NCBI GenBank assembly: GCA_026416665.1
Contig: JAOAET010000010.1
Coordinates: 1 to 51,016 of the forward strand
Origin: Candidatus Omnitrophota bacterium
GTDB lineage: Bacteria; Omnitrophota; Gorgyraeia; Gygaellales; Profunditerraquicolaceae
DNA length: 51,016 nucleotides
Direction: 5' to 3'
The notes below the pieces were generated by a model. That model did no database searches. It saw only the letters and a program-made list of their open reading frames with translations, and was not told the DNA's origin. Below are positions 1 through 8,946 of this stretch, piece by piece. The position numbers were made by a program, and so were the translations under genes. The stretch's first letter is position 1, and the number at the start of each line of letters is the position of its first letter.

Positions 1-1
1 A

Positions 2-472
2 AATATCTCTTTTTGTTTTGCCCAAACTGAAAAAACCTTGAAACTTTCTTCGCCTTCTTTCCAACACAATTCTTACATCCCTTATGAATATACCTGTGAC
101 GGAAAAGATATCAACCCGGAATTACGCATTGAAGGAATTCCCCAAAACACAGAAACTATGGCTTTAATAGTAGATGACCCTGATGCACCTATGGGGACAT
201 GGGTTCACTGGGTAGTATTCAATATACCTGCTATTTCGGCAATAAAAGAAAACTCTATACCAGGCACACAAGGTAAAAATGATTTCGGCAAATTAAATTG
301 GGGTGGACCGTGTCCGCCTTCAGGAACCCACCGTTATTTCTTCAAACTTTATTGTCTTGATACAACTCTTTCTTTAAAAGAAGGGGCGACAAAAAATGAA
401 TTAGAAAGAGCAATGGAAGGCCATATTCTGGCTTCGGCAGAATTGATAGGTCTTTATAAGCGGTTACGTTAA
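2..472 (+). CDS. YbhB/YbcL family (PEBP) protein, 5'-truncated by window edge
   Basis: Phosphatidylethanolamine-binding-protein family (bacterial YbhB/YbcL type); the cellular role of these bacterial members is poorly defined. Family motifs visible are VDDPDAPMGTWVHWVVFNIP and GPCPPSGTHRYFFKLYCLD, the conserved ligand-pocket blocks. The first start-like codon is a TTG at 38, but the frame stays open upstream to the window edge and reads NISFCFAQTEK before KLSSPSF. That looks like the end of an export signal peptide, so the true start lies left of the window and the protein is probably secreted to the periplasm. A strongly ribosome-bound coiled-coil gene follows 14 bases later on the same strand. 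The family call is secure; the export call is inference from about 12 residues. Confidence 0.85.
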   Translation, partial: NISFCFAQTEKTLKLSSPSFQHNSYIPYEYTCDGKDINPELRIEGIPQNTETMALIVDDPDAPMGTWVHWVVFNIPAISAIKENSIPGTQGKNDFGKLNWGGPCPPSGTHRYFFKLYCLDTTLSLKEGATKNELERAMEGHILASAELIGLYKRLR

Positions 473-486
473 CGAAAGGAGGAAAG

Positions 487-735
487 ATGGAGCAGACTCT
501 GCTAAAAGAGCTCCAAGATACGCAATGGTATTTAGGAGAAGAAAGAGCTCGCCGCCAACAACTGGAACAAGAAATAACAGGATTACGTAACCACTGTGCA
601 GATCTTCAACAACAACTGCATAATGCGTGGCAACGCATAAGAGACCTAGAAAAAGAATTAGCAGATACGCAATGGTATTTAGGTGAAGAAAGGGCTCGCC
701 GGCAAGAATTGGAAAATCAACTTAAAAGCAAATAG
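487..735 (+). CDS. small coiled-coil protein with an internal duplicated segment
   Basis: 82-residue, highly charged, all-helical protein with no signal peptide or membrane segment. Residues about 7-28 and 56-77 are near-identical copies of KELxDTQWYLGEERARRQ, and the DNA copies (517-567 and 664-714) differ at only about five of 51 positions, so the duplication is recent or under strong selection. The residues between are a regular Q/L/R-rich heptad-like helix. A strong AAAGGAGG ribosome site precedes the ATG by about five bases. It follows the PEBP gene on the same strand, and its stop abuts the stop of the convergent dus gene. I do not recognise a family; an oligomerising or scaffold helix is the most that can be inferred. 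Confidence 0.6.
   Translation: MEQTLLKELQDTQWYLGEERARRQQLEQEITGLRNHCADLQQQLHNAWQRIRDLEKELADTQWYLGEERARRQELENQLKSK
517..714 (+). repeat. two direct 51-bp repeats inside the coiled-coil gene
   Basis: Copy 1 is at 517-567 and copy 2 at 664-714, same orientation and in frame. The first 20 bases are identical, and about 46 of 51 match overall. The 96 bases between them are not a third copy. Confidence 0.85.
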
Positions 736-1734
736 TTATTTTACACCTGACATAATTGGTCGCTGATAATTCTCCAAAACCAATATGCTGGAAATAATCT
801 TTTCTAATTCTTGCAAAGTAGTTGCGCCTGTTGCCAGCTGCCTAAGAGGTCTTATTTTTGGAAACCCCTTGGTATACCAACCAAAGAATTTGCGATAGAT
901 AATCACACCGTACTTTTCTCCAAAAAACTCAACACAAAGTCGCAAGTGTTCTTTCATGATTCTAATTACTTCTAAAAAAGAAGGTAAAGGCTGTTGTCTT
1001 CCTTCTTTTAGATAAGTACTAATACTTCGGAAAATCCAAGGATTCCCTAGACTACCCCGAGCAATGAGTATACCGTCGCAACCTGTTTCTTCAAACATCC
1101 TTTTTGCCAAAGGGCCAGAAAAAATATTTCCTGAACCGATAACAGGAATTTTCACTGCACGTTTTACTTGTCTAATTGTCTGATAATCCACCTCTCCACT
1201 ATAAAGTTGTTGTTTAGTTCTTCCGTGAATAAAAATTGCTTTAACACCCGCGTCTTCTGCCATTTGTGCTACCTCAGGTGCGTTGATGGATAAATTATCC
1301 CAGCCAGTGCGAATTTTTACTGTTACAGGTTTAGAAACTGCTTGAACCACTAACTCCAAAATTCGCTGTAATTTCTTAGGTTCAAGCAAAAGTGCAGCAC
1401 CTTCTCCGCGACGAGTAACTTTTTTTTCAGGACAGGCAGCATTAAAATCTAAAATGTCAAAAGAATATGATTGCAATACTTCTATTGCCCGTTTAATATA
1501 ATAAGGTTCGCTACCTAGTATTTGCACTCCTAAAGGTCTGTCTTGTTCATTACTTGCTATCATCTGCTTAGTTCTACGACTCTTCAATCCTAAACTACGG
1601 CAATTTAACATTTCAGTAAAAGCAAGCTCCGCACCAAATCGGCGGGTAATCAGCCGAAAAGGCAAATCACTTACGCCTGCCATCGGTGCCAGTATCAAAG
1701 AAGACTGTAACTGTAATGTCCCTATATTAAACAT
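736..1734 (-). CDS. dusB: tRNA-dihydrouridine synthase (DusB-like)
   Basis: FMN-dependent TIM-barrel enzyme that reduces uridine to dihydrouridine in tRNA D-loops using NAD(P)H. The N-terminus has the flavin-site LAPMAGVSDLPFR block, and the catalytic cysteine lies in NAACPEKKVTRRGEGAALL (Cys101). The VKIRTGW, IFIHGRTKQQ and GSGNIF/GCDGILIARG phosphate-binding segments are all present. At 332 residues it matches full-length DusB/NifR3-type enzymes, with the C-terminal helical domain after about residue 240. It lies downstream of the efflux operon on the same strand, 52 bases after the PII-like gene, and may be co-transcribed. No terminator separates its end from the convergent coiled-coil gene. 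The subfamily letter (DusB versus another bacterial Dus) is the only uncertainty. Confidence 0.92.
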   Translation of the reverse strand: MFNIGTLQLQSSLILAPMAGVSDLPFRLITRRFGAELAFTEMLNCRSLGLKSRRTKQMIASNEQDRPLGVQILGSEPYYIKRAIEVLQSYSFDILDFNAACPEKKVTRRGEGAALLLEPKKLQRILELVVQAVSKPVTVKIRTGWDNLSINAPEVAQMAEDAGVKAIFIHGRTKQQLYSGEVDYQTIRQVKRAVKIPVIGSGNIFSGPLAKRMFEETGCDGILIARGSLGNPWIFRSISTYLKEGRQQPLPSFLEVIRIMKEHLRLCVEFFGEKYGVIIYRKFFGWYTKGFPKIRPLRQLATGATTLQELEKIISSILVLENYQRPIMSGVK

Positions 1735-1786
1735 AACTATTCTTACTATTATAGAAAATTAGTAAAAGTATTCTTAAATACCTATC

Positions 1787-2080
1787 TTAGGTTAATTCTT
1801 CAATTGGTAATACAAATGCCTTCACTCCTTCTTTCCCTAGGACTTGTCGTAATTTCCTAATACAATTTAGAAGTTGTTTTGTTTGTACTTCTGGGCCTGC
1901 TACTAATAAAAGATTGTTCCTACCTGGCCAAATTTCATTTCCAAGATGTGTTCCGGAAGTATTTCCTTTACCAAAAACACCTGTGATTTTTGTGTAATTA
2001 TTTAATGCGCACATACTTAATGACTCCATTACTTCTTCTTCAATTGCTTCATTGTAGGCAAGGATTACCAATTTATCCAT
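1787..2080 (-). CDS. PII-like transporter-associated protein (PG0541-like family)
   Basis: 97-residue protein with the alternating beta-alpha pattern of a PII-like ferredoxin fold: N-terminal strand LVILAYN, helix EEEVMESL, then a glycine-rich loop GVFGKGNTSGTHLG, GNEIWPG and strand LLLVAG. This resembles the PG0541-type PII-like family encoded beside RND exporters. The gene overlaps the end of the RND pump by eight bases, indicating translational coupling. A role in sensing or gating the pump is inference from context. The conserved metal- or nucleotide-binding residues of classical GlnB (the T-loop Tyr) are not evident. Fold and family fairly likely; function unknown. Confidence 0.7.
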   Translation of the reverse strand: MDKLVILAYNEAIEEEVMESLSMCALNNYTKITGVFGKGNTSGTHLGNEIWPGRNNLLLVAGPEVQTKQLLNCIRKLRQVLGKEGVKAFVLPIEELT

Positions 2081-5000
2081 TTATTGCCTCCGAGTTTACT
2101 GAACACGTTGGTATAGCATATTCTTCTTTACGGTGAAACAACGCGTATAAGGTGGGTACAAAAATTAAAGTAATCAGGGTAGAGACGCCTAAACCCCCAA
2201 TCATACATACACCTATTGCCTGCCATACCTCTGAGCCCTCTCCGCGCGAAAGTGCCATTGGTAGAAGTCCAAAAAGAGTAGTAAGAGTAGTCATCAGTAC
2301 TGGTCTTAACCTGTCTTTTCCACCAAGGGTAACTGCCTCAAATAAAGAATACCCTCGTGCACGTAAGATATTAATATAACTAATCAAAACAATGGCATTG
2401 TTCACCACGATACCCATTAACATAACCATACCCAAAAAAGACATAATATTTAAGGTAACCGCTGTCAAGGTAAAAGCAATAATGACTCCTACGAAGGTAA
2501 ACGGCACAGAAAACATAATAATAAAAGGGTCTAACAACGATTCAAATTGCGCAGCAATCACCATATACACCAAGAATATACCCAAGGATAATAAAAGGGT
2601 CAAATCGCGAAATGCCTTGGCTTGTTCTTCTGCTTCTCCACCAATAGTAATGGTTACACCCTGCGGCAAAGGTAAATTTTTTAATTTTCCTTTCAATTCT
2701 TCTATTACTTTTCCGGGTGAACGTTGATAAGTATTCGCCTGCACATAAACAACACGCATACGGTTTTTTCTCTCTATTTCTAAGGGCCCTGTGGTTTCAT
2801 AGATGCGCGCAAAATTCGCCAGACGAACAAGTTTACCTGTATAAGGAGAAACTACCGACAAATTTTGAATATCTTCTATGCGTGAACGAGAAAAATCTTC
2901 TAATCTAACATAAATATCGTATGTCCTTCCTGCCTGGCGATATTTTGTAGCAGAGGTTCCTTCAAGAAACGTTTTTATCTGACGAGAGATTACTTGCATA
3001 TTAAGCCCTAATGTCGAAGCCTTCTCCCGATCAATCTCAATGCGAATTTCTGGTCGACTTGACTCACGTGAGATACTGACATCCACTGCCCCTGGGATAC
3101 GTTCCAAGATTTCTTTTATCTTAGAGGCCACTTTATTGGTATCTTCAAAAGAATTACCTAAAATTTCAATCTGGATACGTTTACCTCCTGTGCCTAAAAG
3201 CATCTGTGCAACAGGGCTACCTGTAGAAACATCTGTTCGAATAACCCCTGGAATCTTTTTAATTTGAGCACGTAATTTCTGTGCAACTTCTCTTACCCCT
3301 TCTTTACGTTTATCCTTATCCACCAGTTTCACCCCAGCTACAATAATATGACTTCCTGAAGCCTGTCCTGTCGCCCGCCCAATACCTGCAAGTTGTCCTG
3401 CGCGGATGTAACTAAATTCCTTTCCACTAATTTTCGTAAAAATCTCTTCTATTCTTTTGGCTATTTTATCTGTTTCCTCAATACGTGTGCCTACCGGCAA
3501 ATAAACTGATATGCGCAAATCTCCCGTATCCTGCTCTGGAATAAATTCATTTCCCACAAACCTTGTAAGAAATAAACTTAACACAAAAACTATACTAAAA
3601 CCTATTAAAACCTGTGGCTTATGTCTTAGACTCCAACCCAGCATTCTTGCATACAACTGTTCCAACCCTACAAAGAAACGCTCAGAAAAATCAAAAATAC
3701 GTTGTTTAAACATCTCTTTCTGTTTTTTGGCTGAAGAATTATTTTTCTTAAATAACACCGACGAAAGCATAGGTGCTAAAGTAACCGCAGTAAAAAGAGA
3801 AGTCATTAGAGTTGCAGTAACGATAGCAGCAAGTTCGCTAAAAAATACTCCTACTACTCCTGTTATAAAAAACATTGGCAGAAATACTACCACCGTGGTT
3901 AAAGTAGAAGCAACCAATGCTGCCCACATTTCATTGGTAGCGAAGATTGCTGCTTCTCTAGGCCGTTCACCTCTTTCAAGGTGACGATAGATATTATCCA
4001 CAATCACAATAGCGTTATCTACGACCATACCACTGGCTATGGCAAGAGAAGATAAGCTAATCATGTTGATAGTCTTACCGCTTAAGAACAGATAAATAAA
4101 ACTTATCAATAGCGAACAAGGAATAGTTACCGCCACAATAAAACTGGGTACCACTTTGCGCAGGAAAAACCAAACCACCAAAACAACAAAAATTATGGCA
4201 AACCACAATGTTCCCTTTAAAGTATTTAAAGCTCGTGTAACATCTTCAGAAGAATCCATAATTATCTTAATCTTTACATCTTTTGGCATCTGTTGCATTA
4301 ATTGCTTTAGCCGTTTTTTAACCCGCTCCGAAACTTCCACCGTATTGGTACCTGTTTGCTTTTGAACTATCATTATAAGACCAGGTGAACGGTCAATTCT
4401 TACGTGAGTGGTGACTTCCTTAAAACTGTCCTCTATTCGTGCCACATCTCGTAGATATACATTTGCACCGTTTCTCTTTCCTAAAATAACTGTTTGTATA
4501 TCTTGAGGGTTGGTAAACTCACCTGGCATACGAATTAGATAATCCGTAAGACCTGTCTTAATATTTCCTACTGGCAAAGTGATGTTTTCCTGTGCAAGCA
4601 CCTGTTGAACATCCAGTATAGAAAACCCATATGCCTCTAACCTCTGTCTATCTACCCAGATATTAATTTGACGCTCAAGCCCCCCCTGAATCTGAACAGT
4701 TCCTACTCCCGCAAGTTGTTTAAGCGGATCTGCCAAACGCCTGTCTACTAAATCGTAAAGTTCAGGATAACTTTCTTCTGCCTGGATTCCAACAACTAAA
4801 ATAGGAATATTTGCAGTGTTGAATTTAAAAATAAAAGGATTGGATATCTCATCTGGTATATCGGGCAAAGATGGTTTTGCTTGGTCAATACGGTCACGCA
4901 CATCGTTGGTTGCCTCATCTACATTAGTTCCCCATTTAAACTGCAATTGTATTACTGAAATTCCTTCTAAAGAACGTGAGGTAATTTTTTCTAGTCCTGG

Positions 5001-5222
5001 GGTAATTGCCAAGGCATTCTCTAATGGTTCGGTAACTTTGGTCTCTACTTCCTCTGGCCCTGCTCCATAATAAGAAGTAATCACTGATATTGCCGGCGGC
5101 TCTATTACTGGGAATAAATCTAATCCTAAACGCGTAAAAGAATAACCAGACATAACAATTACAGCAATAAAAATCATTGCGGTAGTAACTGGCCTTTTAA
5201 CTGCAAAATCCGCTAATCTCAT
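2073..5222 (-). CDS. RND efflux pump inner-membrane subunit (AcrB/HAE1 family)
   Basis: 1049-residue proton-driven RND exporter, full length for the AcrB family. It starts MRLADFAVKRPVTTAM and has the FPVIEPP and YYGAGPEEVE porter-domain blocks. TM4 carries GMVVDNAIVIVDN near residue 400, where the AcrB Asp-Asp relay pair reads Asp-Asn, as in many non-enterobacterial members. TM10 carries GIVVNNAIVLISY, with Asn at the AcrB Lys940 position. The two halves each show the large periplasmic loop between TM1/2 and TM7/8. It sits between the MFP gene (16 bases upstream) and the PII-like gene (8-base overlap). The substrate cannot be read from sequence; a hydrophobic drug, lipid or metabolite exporter is likely, not a CusA-type metal pump (no Met triad motif seen). 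Confidence 0.93.
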   Translation of the reverse strand: MRLADFAVKRPVTTAMIFIAVIVMSGYSFTRLGLDLFPVIEPPAISVITSYYGAGPEEVETKVTEPLENALAITPGLEKITSRSLEGISVIQLQFKWGTNVDEATNDVRDRIDQAKPSLPDIPDEISNPFIFKFNTANIPILVVGIQAEESYPELYDLVDRRLADPLKQLAGVGTVQIQGGLERQINIWVDRQRLEAYGFSILDVQQVLAQENITLPVGNIKTGLTDYLIRMPGEFTNPQDIQTVILGKRNGANVYLRDVARIEDSFKEVTTHVRIDRSPGLIMIVQKQTGTNTVEVSERVKKRLKQLMQQMPKDVKIKIIMDSSEDVTRALNTLKGTLWFAIIFVVLVVWFFLRKVVPSFIVAVTIPCSLLISFIYLFLSGKTINMISLSSLAIASGMVVDNAIVIVDNIYRHLERGERPREAAIFATNEMWAALVASTLTTVVVFLPMFFITGVVGVFFSELAAIVTATLMTSLFTAVTLAPMLSSVLFKKNNSSAKKQKEMFKQRIFDFSERFFVGLEQLYARMLGWSLRHKPQVLIGFSIVFVLSLFLTRFVGNEFIPEQDTGDLRISVYLPVGTRIEETDKIAKRIEEIFTKISGKEFSYIRAGQLAGIGRATGQASGSHIIVAGVKLVDKDKRKEGVREVAQKLRAQIKKIPGVIRTDVSTGSPVAQMLLGTGGKRIQIEILGNSFEDTNKVASKIKEILERIPGAVDVSISRESSRPEIRIEIDREKASTLGLNMQVISRQIKTFLEGTSATKYRQAGRTYDIYVRLEDFSRSRIEDIQNLSVVSPYTGKLVRLANFARIYETTGPLEIERKNRMRVVYVQANTYQRSPGKVIEELKGKLKNLPLPQGVTITIGGEAEEQAKAFRDLTLLLSLGIFLVYMVIAAQFESLLDPFIIMFSVPFTFVGVIIAFTLTAVTLNIMSFLGMVMLMGIVVNNAIVLISYINILRARGYSLFEAVTLGGKDRLRPVLMTTLTTLFGLLPMALSRGEGSEVWQAIGVCMIGGLGVSTLITLIFVPTLYALFHRKEEYAIPTCSVNSEAING

Positions 5223-5238
5223 TAATCAATATCCTTTT

Positions 5239-6138
5239 TTATTTTGCGTTTTCCTCAAAAATAACTTCTGCACCGTCGCTTAAACGTTGTTGTCCCAATA
5301 CTACTACTAACTCATTTTCCTTCAATCCTTTTTTTACCTGTACATAATCACCACTACGGACACCGAATTCTGCCTTTCTTAAAACCGCCTTCTTGCCTTC
5401 AACAACATAGACATATTGATTTGGCTGTTTACCCATAATTGCCTCTTTAGGCACAACGGGCTGATTCAATAACTGTTCTAAAATCAATTTTACTCTTGCA
5501 AACATCCCTGACTTAAGCCGATGTTGTGGGTTATCTACGATTATTTCTACCATCACAGTTCGTGTCATTGGGTCAACCACGGGGCTTATTTTAGAAACAA
5601 ACCCCTCAAATATTTCTTTAGGATAAGCATCCACAGAAATCTCTGCCTTTTTACCAATAGATATTTTTCCTATATAAATTTCTGGTACATCAAAATTTAT
5701 CTTTACTTTATCCATAGAAACTACTAAACAAACCGCTGTCTTCGGATCTACTTGGGTACCTAAATCAACATATACCCTGCCTACTATCCCACTAATAGGA
5801 CTTTCTACTGGGGCCTTCTCAAAATTAAAGCCCACCTCATCACGGTCAATAAAAAGTATTGGTTCTTTTTGCTCTACGCTATCGGCTTCTTTTTTTAACT
5901 TTTCAATTACCTTTCCACTTACTTTTGGGAAAACTAATACTTCTTCTGCTGCCTTAATGGTTGCTGCGTATTCTAAAGTTTCCATTATATTTTCGGTTTT
6001 TACACGACTGACCTGAACGGGAATTACTTCGGAATACTCTATTTCCTGTTTAACATTTTGTTGCTTTTGGCATCCATAAAAAATGAAGATAATTAACACA
6101 TAAATAACCACATAATAAATAATATTTAATTTTTTCAT
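5239..6138 (-). CDS. membrane fusion protein of the RND exporter, short lipoprotein type
   Basis: Periplasmic adaptor linking the pump to the outer-membrane channel. It has an N-terminal lipoprotein signal ending in lipobox FYGC (Cys23). The two lipoyl half-motifs are at about 62-85 (VFPKVSGKVIEKLKKEADSV) and about 110-135 (PVESPISGIVGRVYVDLG). They are separated by only about 20 residues, so the long alpha-helical hairpin of AcrA-type adaptors is absent, which explains the 299-residue length. A beta-barrel and membrane-proximal domain follow (KISPVVDPMTRTV to the end). Its start overlaps the TolC stop by four bases. Adaptors without a hairpin exist, but how this one docks to TolC is open. 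Confidence 0.88.
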   Translation of the reverse strand: MKKLNIIYYVVIYVLIIFIFYGCQKQQNVKQEIEYSEVIPVQVSRVKTENIMETLEYAATIKAAEEVLVFPKVSGKVIEKLKKEADSVEQKEPILFIDRDEVGFNFEKAPVESPISGIVGRVYVDLGTQVDPKTAVCLVVSMDKVKINFDVPEIYIGKISIGKKAEISVDAYPKEIFEGFVSKISPVVDPMTRTVMVEIIVDNPQHRLKSGMFARVKLILEQLLNQPVVPKEAIMGKQPNQYVYVVEGKKAVLRKAEFGVRSGDYVQVKKGLKENELVVVLGQQRLSDGAEVIFEENAK

Positions 6139-7427
6139 TGAATCCTTCCTCCTGTTGCCTTATCAAATTTGGCTCGCGCCACCAGATATTCATAATCAGC
6201 CATGGCCTTGTTAAAACGAGCAATAGCAACACGCAGTTTGGCATCCTCTAAATCCAAGCTACTGATTATTCCTTTCCTATATTTTTGTTCTGAAGATATT
6301 AATGCATCTTCATAGGTTTTTAGTTCTTCTTCTGCAGAAGATAATTTATTTAAAGATGTCTGTAAAGCAAAATATGCTTGTTTTATATCAAATACCAATG
6401 CCTTTTTTGTTTTATCTTGGGTAAGATTTGCTTTTTTTACCTCTGCTATCGCCTGTTCTATTTTTGCCTTAGTTAACCAACCATCAAATACTGGCCAACT
6501 AACAGTAATAGCAAGCACATTGTAATCGTTCTGATTTCTTATACCCGTTGTGCTAAGACGATTGCTTGCGTAATAATCCCAACCAGCCAATACAGTCGGA
6601 CGTGATTGCGCCTTGGCTATCTCAACGTTTTGATTGGCTATATCAACTTGGGCATCTAATTGCTTAAGTGCCGGGTGCTCTTTTAATGCTTCAAGTAAAG
6701 CCATATCTAAGGCAATATCTCTTTTCTCATAATTAAACTCGCCAACTGCTTCTACTGTTATTTCTTCTTTTAGCGAAAGTAACACATTCATTGCTGCCTG
6801 TGCTGTTTTTACTTGATTAAGAGATTCCTCATAAGCAGCTTTAACTTGTGCAAGATTTGCCTTCATCTGTTGCAACGCAACGTCTGATACTTCTCCATAG
6901 GCATAACGTTTTTCCATTGTCTCAAAATGCCGCTGAGAATTTTCTAGTATTTGCCGATTTAAATTACTATAATGTTTAGCCAATAAAAGATTATAATAGG
7001 CATTTTTTACGGAAAAGATAATCTCAAGTTGTTTATTATCTAAGGCTGCCTTCTCTGCTTCATAGTAATATTGTCCAATTTTTATCGCGCTTATAACTTG
7101 CCCGCCTTTATATAAAAGTTGCTTAATAGAAACATTCCCAGAAATTGCTGAGCGGTCTTTATTGAAAAGCCCCCTTGTATCAGAGAAACTACTAACCAAT
7201 ACCACCCCCGGATAAAGATTTGCTTTAGCTTCTTTAATCTGCGCCTTCGCCTTCTCCAGTTGCTCTTTACTTAATAGAATATCGGCATTATCCCTTAATG
7301 CGATGGTTATTGCCTCATCTAAAGTAAGATAAACTGTCTTCTCTTCTGCATAAAGAAAGCCTCTAAAAAAAAATAAAATAGCCAAAATAAGTAGTGACAT
7401 TCTATGTTTACTTGTTATTTTTTCCAT
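6135..7427 (-). CDS. TolC-family outer-membrane efflux protein
   Basis: 430 residues with two tandem OEP repeats, each starting in the typical way (LTLDEAITIALRDNADI near the N-terminus and LEALKEHPALKQLDAQ in the middle). The helices of the periplasmic tunnel are rich in K/E/A/Q and long. The signal peptide is plausible from either Met1 or Met10 (7400), with cleavage after about GFLYA; Met10 gives the cleaner signal sequence and would reduce the 20-base overlap with the MarR gene. No strong ribosome site is seen before either. Domain pattern LVARAKFDKATG at the end is typical of the family. It acts as the outer-membrane conduit for the RND/MFP pair encoded just downstream. Confidence 0.9.
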   Translation of the reverse strand: MEKITSKHRMSLLILAILFFFRGFLYAEEKTVYLTLDEAITIALRDNADILLSKEQLEKAKAQIKEAKANLYPGVVLVSSFSDTRGLFNKDRSAISGNVSIKQLLYKGGQVISAIKIGQYYYEAEKAALDNKQLEIIFSVKNAYYNLLLAKHYSNLNRQILENSQRHFETMEKRYAYGEVSDVALQQMKANLAQVKAAYEESLNQVKTAQAAMNVLLSLKEEITVEAVGEFNYEKRDIALDMALLEALKEHPALKQLDAQVDIANQNVEIAKAQSRPTVLAGWDYYASNRLSTTGIRNQNDYNVLAITVSWPVFDGWLTKAKIEQAIAEVKKANLTQDKTKKALVFDIKQAYFALQTSLNKLSSAEEELKTYEDALISSEQKYRKGIISSLDLEDAKLRVAIARFNKAMADYEYLVARAKFDKATGGRIQ

Positions 7428-7866
7428 ACTCTATTTTGTCTTTGAAGATATTACGCACTTTTTCCAGTATCTCTAAATAATTCTTGCGGTCCTCTTCTGA
7501 AAGCTTACCAAATGTATCAATTATTATTTTTCTGCGCTGGGCGACAACTTTTTCAACTAGAGCCAAACCTTTGGAAGAAAGTCTTATCTTAATAATCCGT
7601 CGGTCAGCTGGCTCAAATAACCGAACTAAATAGCCGGCATCTACTAATCGCTCAACCATACCTGTAGCTGCCGGAGTGCTTACCCCCAGAAATTTGGCGA
7701 TATCGGTCATTTTGGCTTCATTTTGTTTCTTTAGCATAAGCATAAGGATAAACTGACCAGGACTAATTTTACTGTTTAAAAATTCCGCAGGTCCTTTTTT
7801 CACAAATAGACGCCCCAATTCAAACATTACTTCATCAAGTCTTACCGCAAAAGTATTTATGTCCAT
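7408..7866 (-). CDS. MarR-family transcriptional regulator
   Basis: 152-residue winged-helix regulator. The recognition helix region reads MTDIAKFLGVSTPAATGMVERL, followed by the wing LVRLFEPADRRIIKIRLSSKG, the classical MarR signature with the DRR wing. Helices at both ends form the dimer interface. It is the first gene of the efflux operon and overlaps the TolC gene by 20 bases. A promoter and a palindrome overlapping the predicted start of transcription lie just upstream, so autorepression is likely. Ligand unknown. No ribosome site is visible before the ATG, but the fold starts soon after it and no alternative start fits. Confidence 0.92.
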   Translation of the reverse strand: MDINTFAVRLDEVMFELGRLFVKKGPAEFLNSKISPGQFILMLMLKKQNEAKMTDIAKFLGVSTPAATGMVERLVDAGYLVRLFEPADRRIIKIRLSSKGLALVEKVVAQRRKIIIDTFGKLSEEDRKNYLEILEKVRNIFKDKIEYGKNNK

Positions 7867-7898
7867 TAGTACAATATTTTATTTTGTTAATTATTAAT

Positions 7899-7918
7899 GT
7901 AGTTAAATATTAATCTAC
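7899..7918. promoter_or_regulatory. candidate MarR operator palindrome
   Basis: Imperfect 20-bp inverted repeat GTAG...CTAC (16 of 20 positions symmetrical, AT-rich core). It lies directly downstream of the -10 box and covers the predicted start of transcription at about 7916, the usual place for a MarR repressor site. Inferred, not proven. Confidence 0.45.
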
Positions 7919-7922
7919 TTAA

Positions 7923-7950
7923 AATATAACATGTATAGATTTTTTGTCAA
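7923..7950 (-). promoter_or_regulatory. sigma70-type promoter of the marR-efflux operon
   Basis: -35 TTGACA at 7950-7945, 16-base spacer, -10 TATATT at 7928-7923 preceded by TGT (extended -10). It lies in the gap between accA and marR and drives the minus strand. Confidence 0.6.
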
Positions 7951-7970
7951 GAGATTTCTAAAGTCAGATA

Positions 7971-8933
7971 TTAAGAAGAAACAGATTCCCCGATTACGCC
8001 CATATTTCTAAACTTTTGGTATCTGCGGATAAGTAATTCTTGTTTACTCAGGGCGCTGAGGCTTTTAAGGTGTTTTAGAAGAGCGGATTTAAGATCCAAA
8101 GCTACTGTTTGGGGATTTCGATGTGCTCCTCCTAATGGCTCAGGAATAATCTCATCAATAACACCTAAAGAGAGTAGATCTTTGGCAGTTAATTTTAATG
8201 CCTCTGCTGCCTCAGGTGCTTTTGTGCTATCTTTCCAAAGAATAGCAGCACAACCTTCTGGCGAGATGACTGAGTAATAAGCATTCTCTAAAACTAACAC
8301 TCGGTCCGCTACCCCAATTCCTAATGCTCCACCCGAACCACCTTCGCCAATAACCACCGCAATCATTGGTGTAGCAAGACCTATCATCTCTTGTAGGTTT
8401 TCAGCTATGGCCTGAGCTTGACCTCGCTCTTCAGAGGCAGTATCACAAAAAGCTCCAGCGGTATCAACCAGTAAAATAATTGGTAAACCAAAATTCTCTG
8501 CAAGGCGCATAAGCCGTAAAGCCTTACGATATCCTTCAGGATGAGCCATGCCAAAGTTATGCCTTATCTTTTCCTTATAGTCTCTTCCTTTTTGATGACC
8601 AATAACCATCACCTTGTAATTATCTAAGCGAGCAAAACCTCCTATAAGTGCACGGTCATCAGCAAAAAGCCTGTCACCATGCAGTTCTATAAAATCAACC
8701 ATCATCATATTAATATAGTCTAAGGTATTAGGCCTCTCTGGGTGTCGAGCAAGTTGCACTTTCTGCCAAGCAGTTAAATTAGTGTAGATTTCTTTCTTAA
8801 GGTTTTCTAATTTCTCCTCAAGACGTTTCACTTCACTAGATAAGTCTATCTTCTTATCAGAGGTAAAACTCTTTAACTCCTCAATTTTCTTTTCTAATTC
8901 TATAATCGGTTTTTCAAAATCAAGTCCAGCCAT
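7971..8933 (-). CDS. accA: acetyl-CoA carboxylase carboxyltransferase subunit alpha
   Basis: 320-residue alpha subunit that, with AccD, transfers CO2 from carboxybiotin to acetyl-CoA in the first step of fatty-acid synthesis. Start [20 protein letters not shown] is the characteristic AccA N-terminal helix. The conserved core includes [71 protein letters not shown] and [17 protein letters not shown] (oxyanion/biotin site). Full length for the family. It is last in an operon with an L,D-transpeptidase and DUF212 protein; accD and the biotin subunits are not in the window. Confidence 0.97.
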   Translation of the reverse strand: MAGLDFEKPIIELEKKIEELKSFTSDKKIDLSSEVKRLEEKLENLKKEIYTNLTAWQKVQLARHPERPNTLDYINMMMVDFIELHGDRLFADDRALIGGFARLDNYKVMVIGHQKGRDYKEKIRHNFGMAHPEGYRKALRLMRLAENFGLPIILLVDTAGAFCDTASEERGQAQAIAENLQEMIGLATPMIAVVIGEGGSGGALGIGVADRVLVLENAYYSVISPEGCAAILWKDSTKAPEAAEALKLTAKDLLSLGVIDEIIPEPLGGAHRNPQTVALDLKSALLKHLKSLSALSKQELLIRRYQKFRNMGVIGESVSS

Positions 8934-8946
8934 AAGGTATCTTTTA

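Noticed and set aside
38-40. TTG at 38 as start of the PEBP gene
   Set aside because: The frame is open upstream and encodes what looks like a signal-peptide end; no ribosome site precedes it. The gene is treated as truncated at the window edge.
2152-5070. Plus-strand open frames inside the RND gene
   Set aside because: Shadows of the minus-strand gene; no ribosome sites or recognisable products. The same holds for plus-strand frames in other minus-strand genes.
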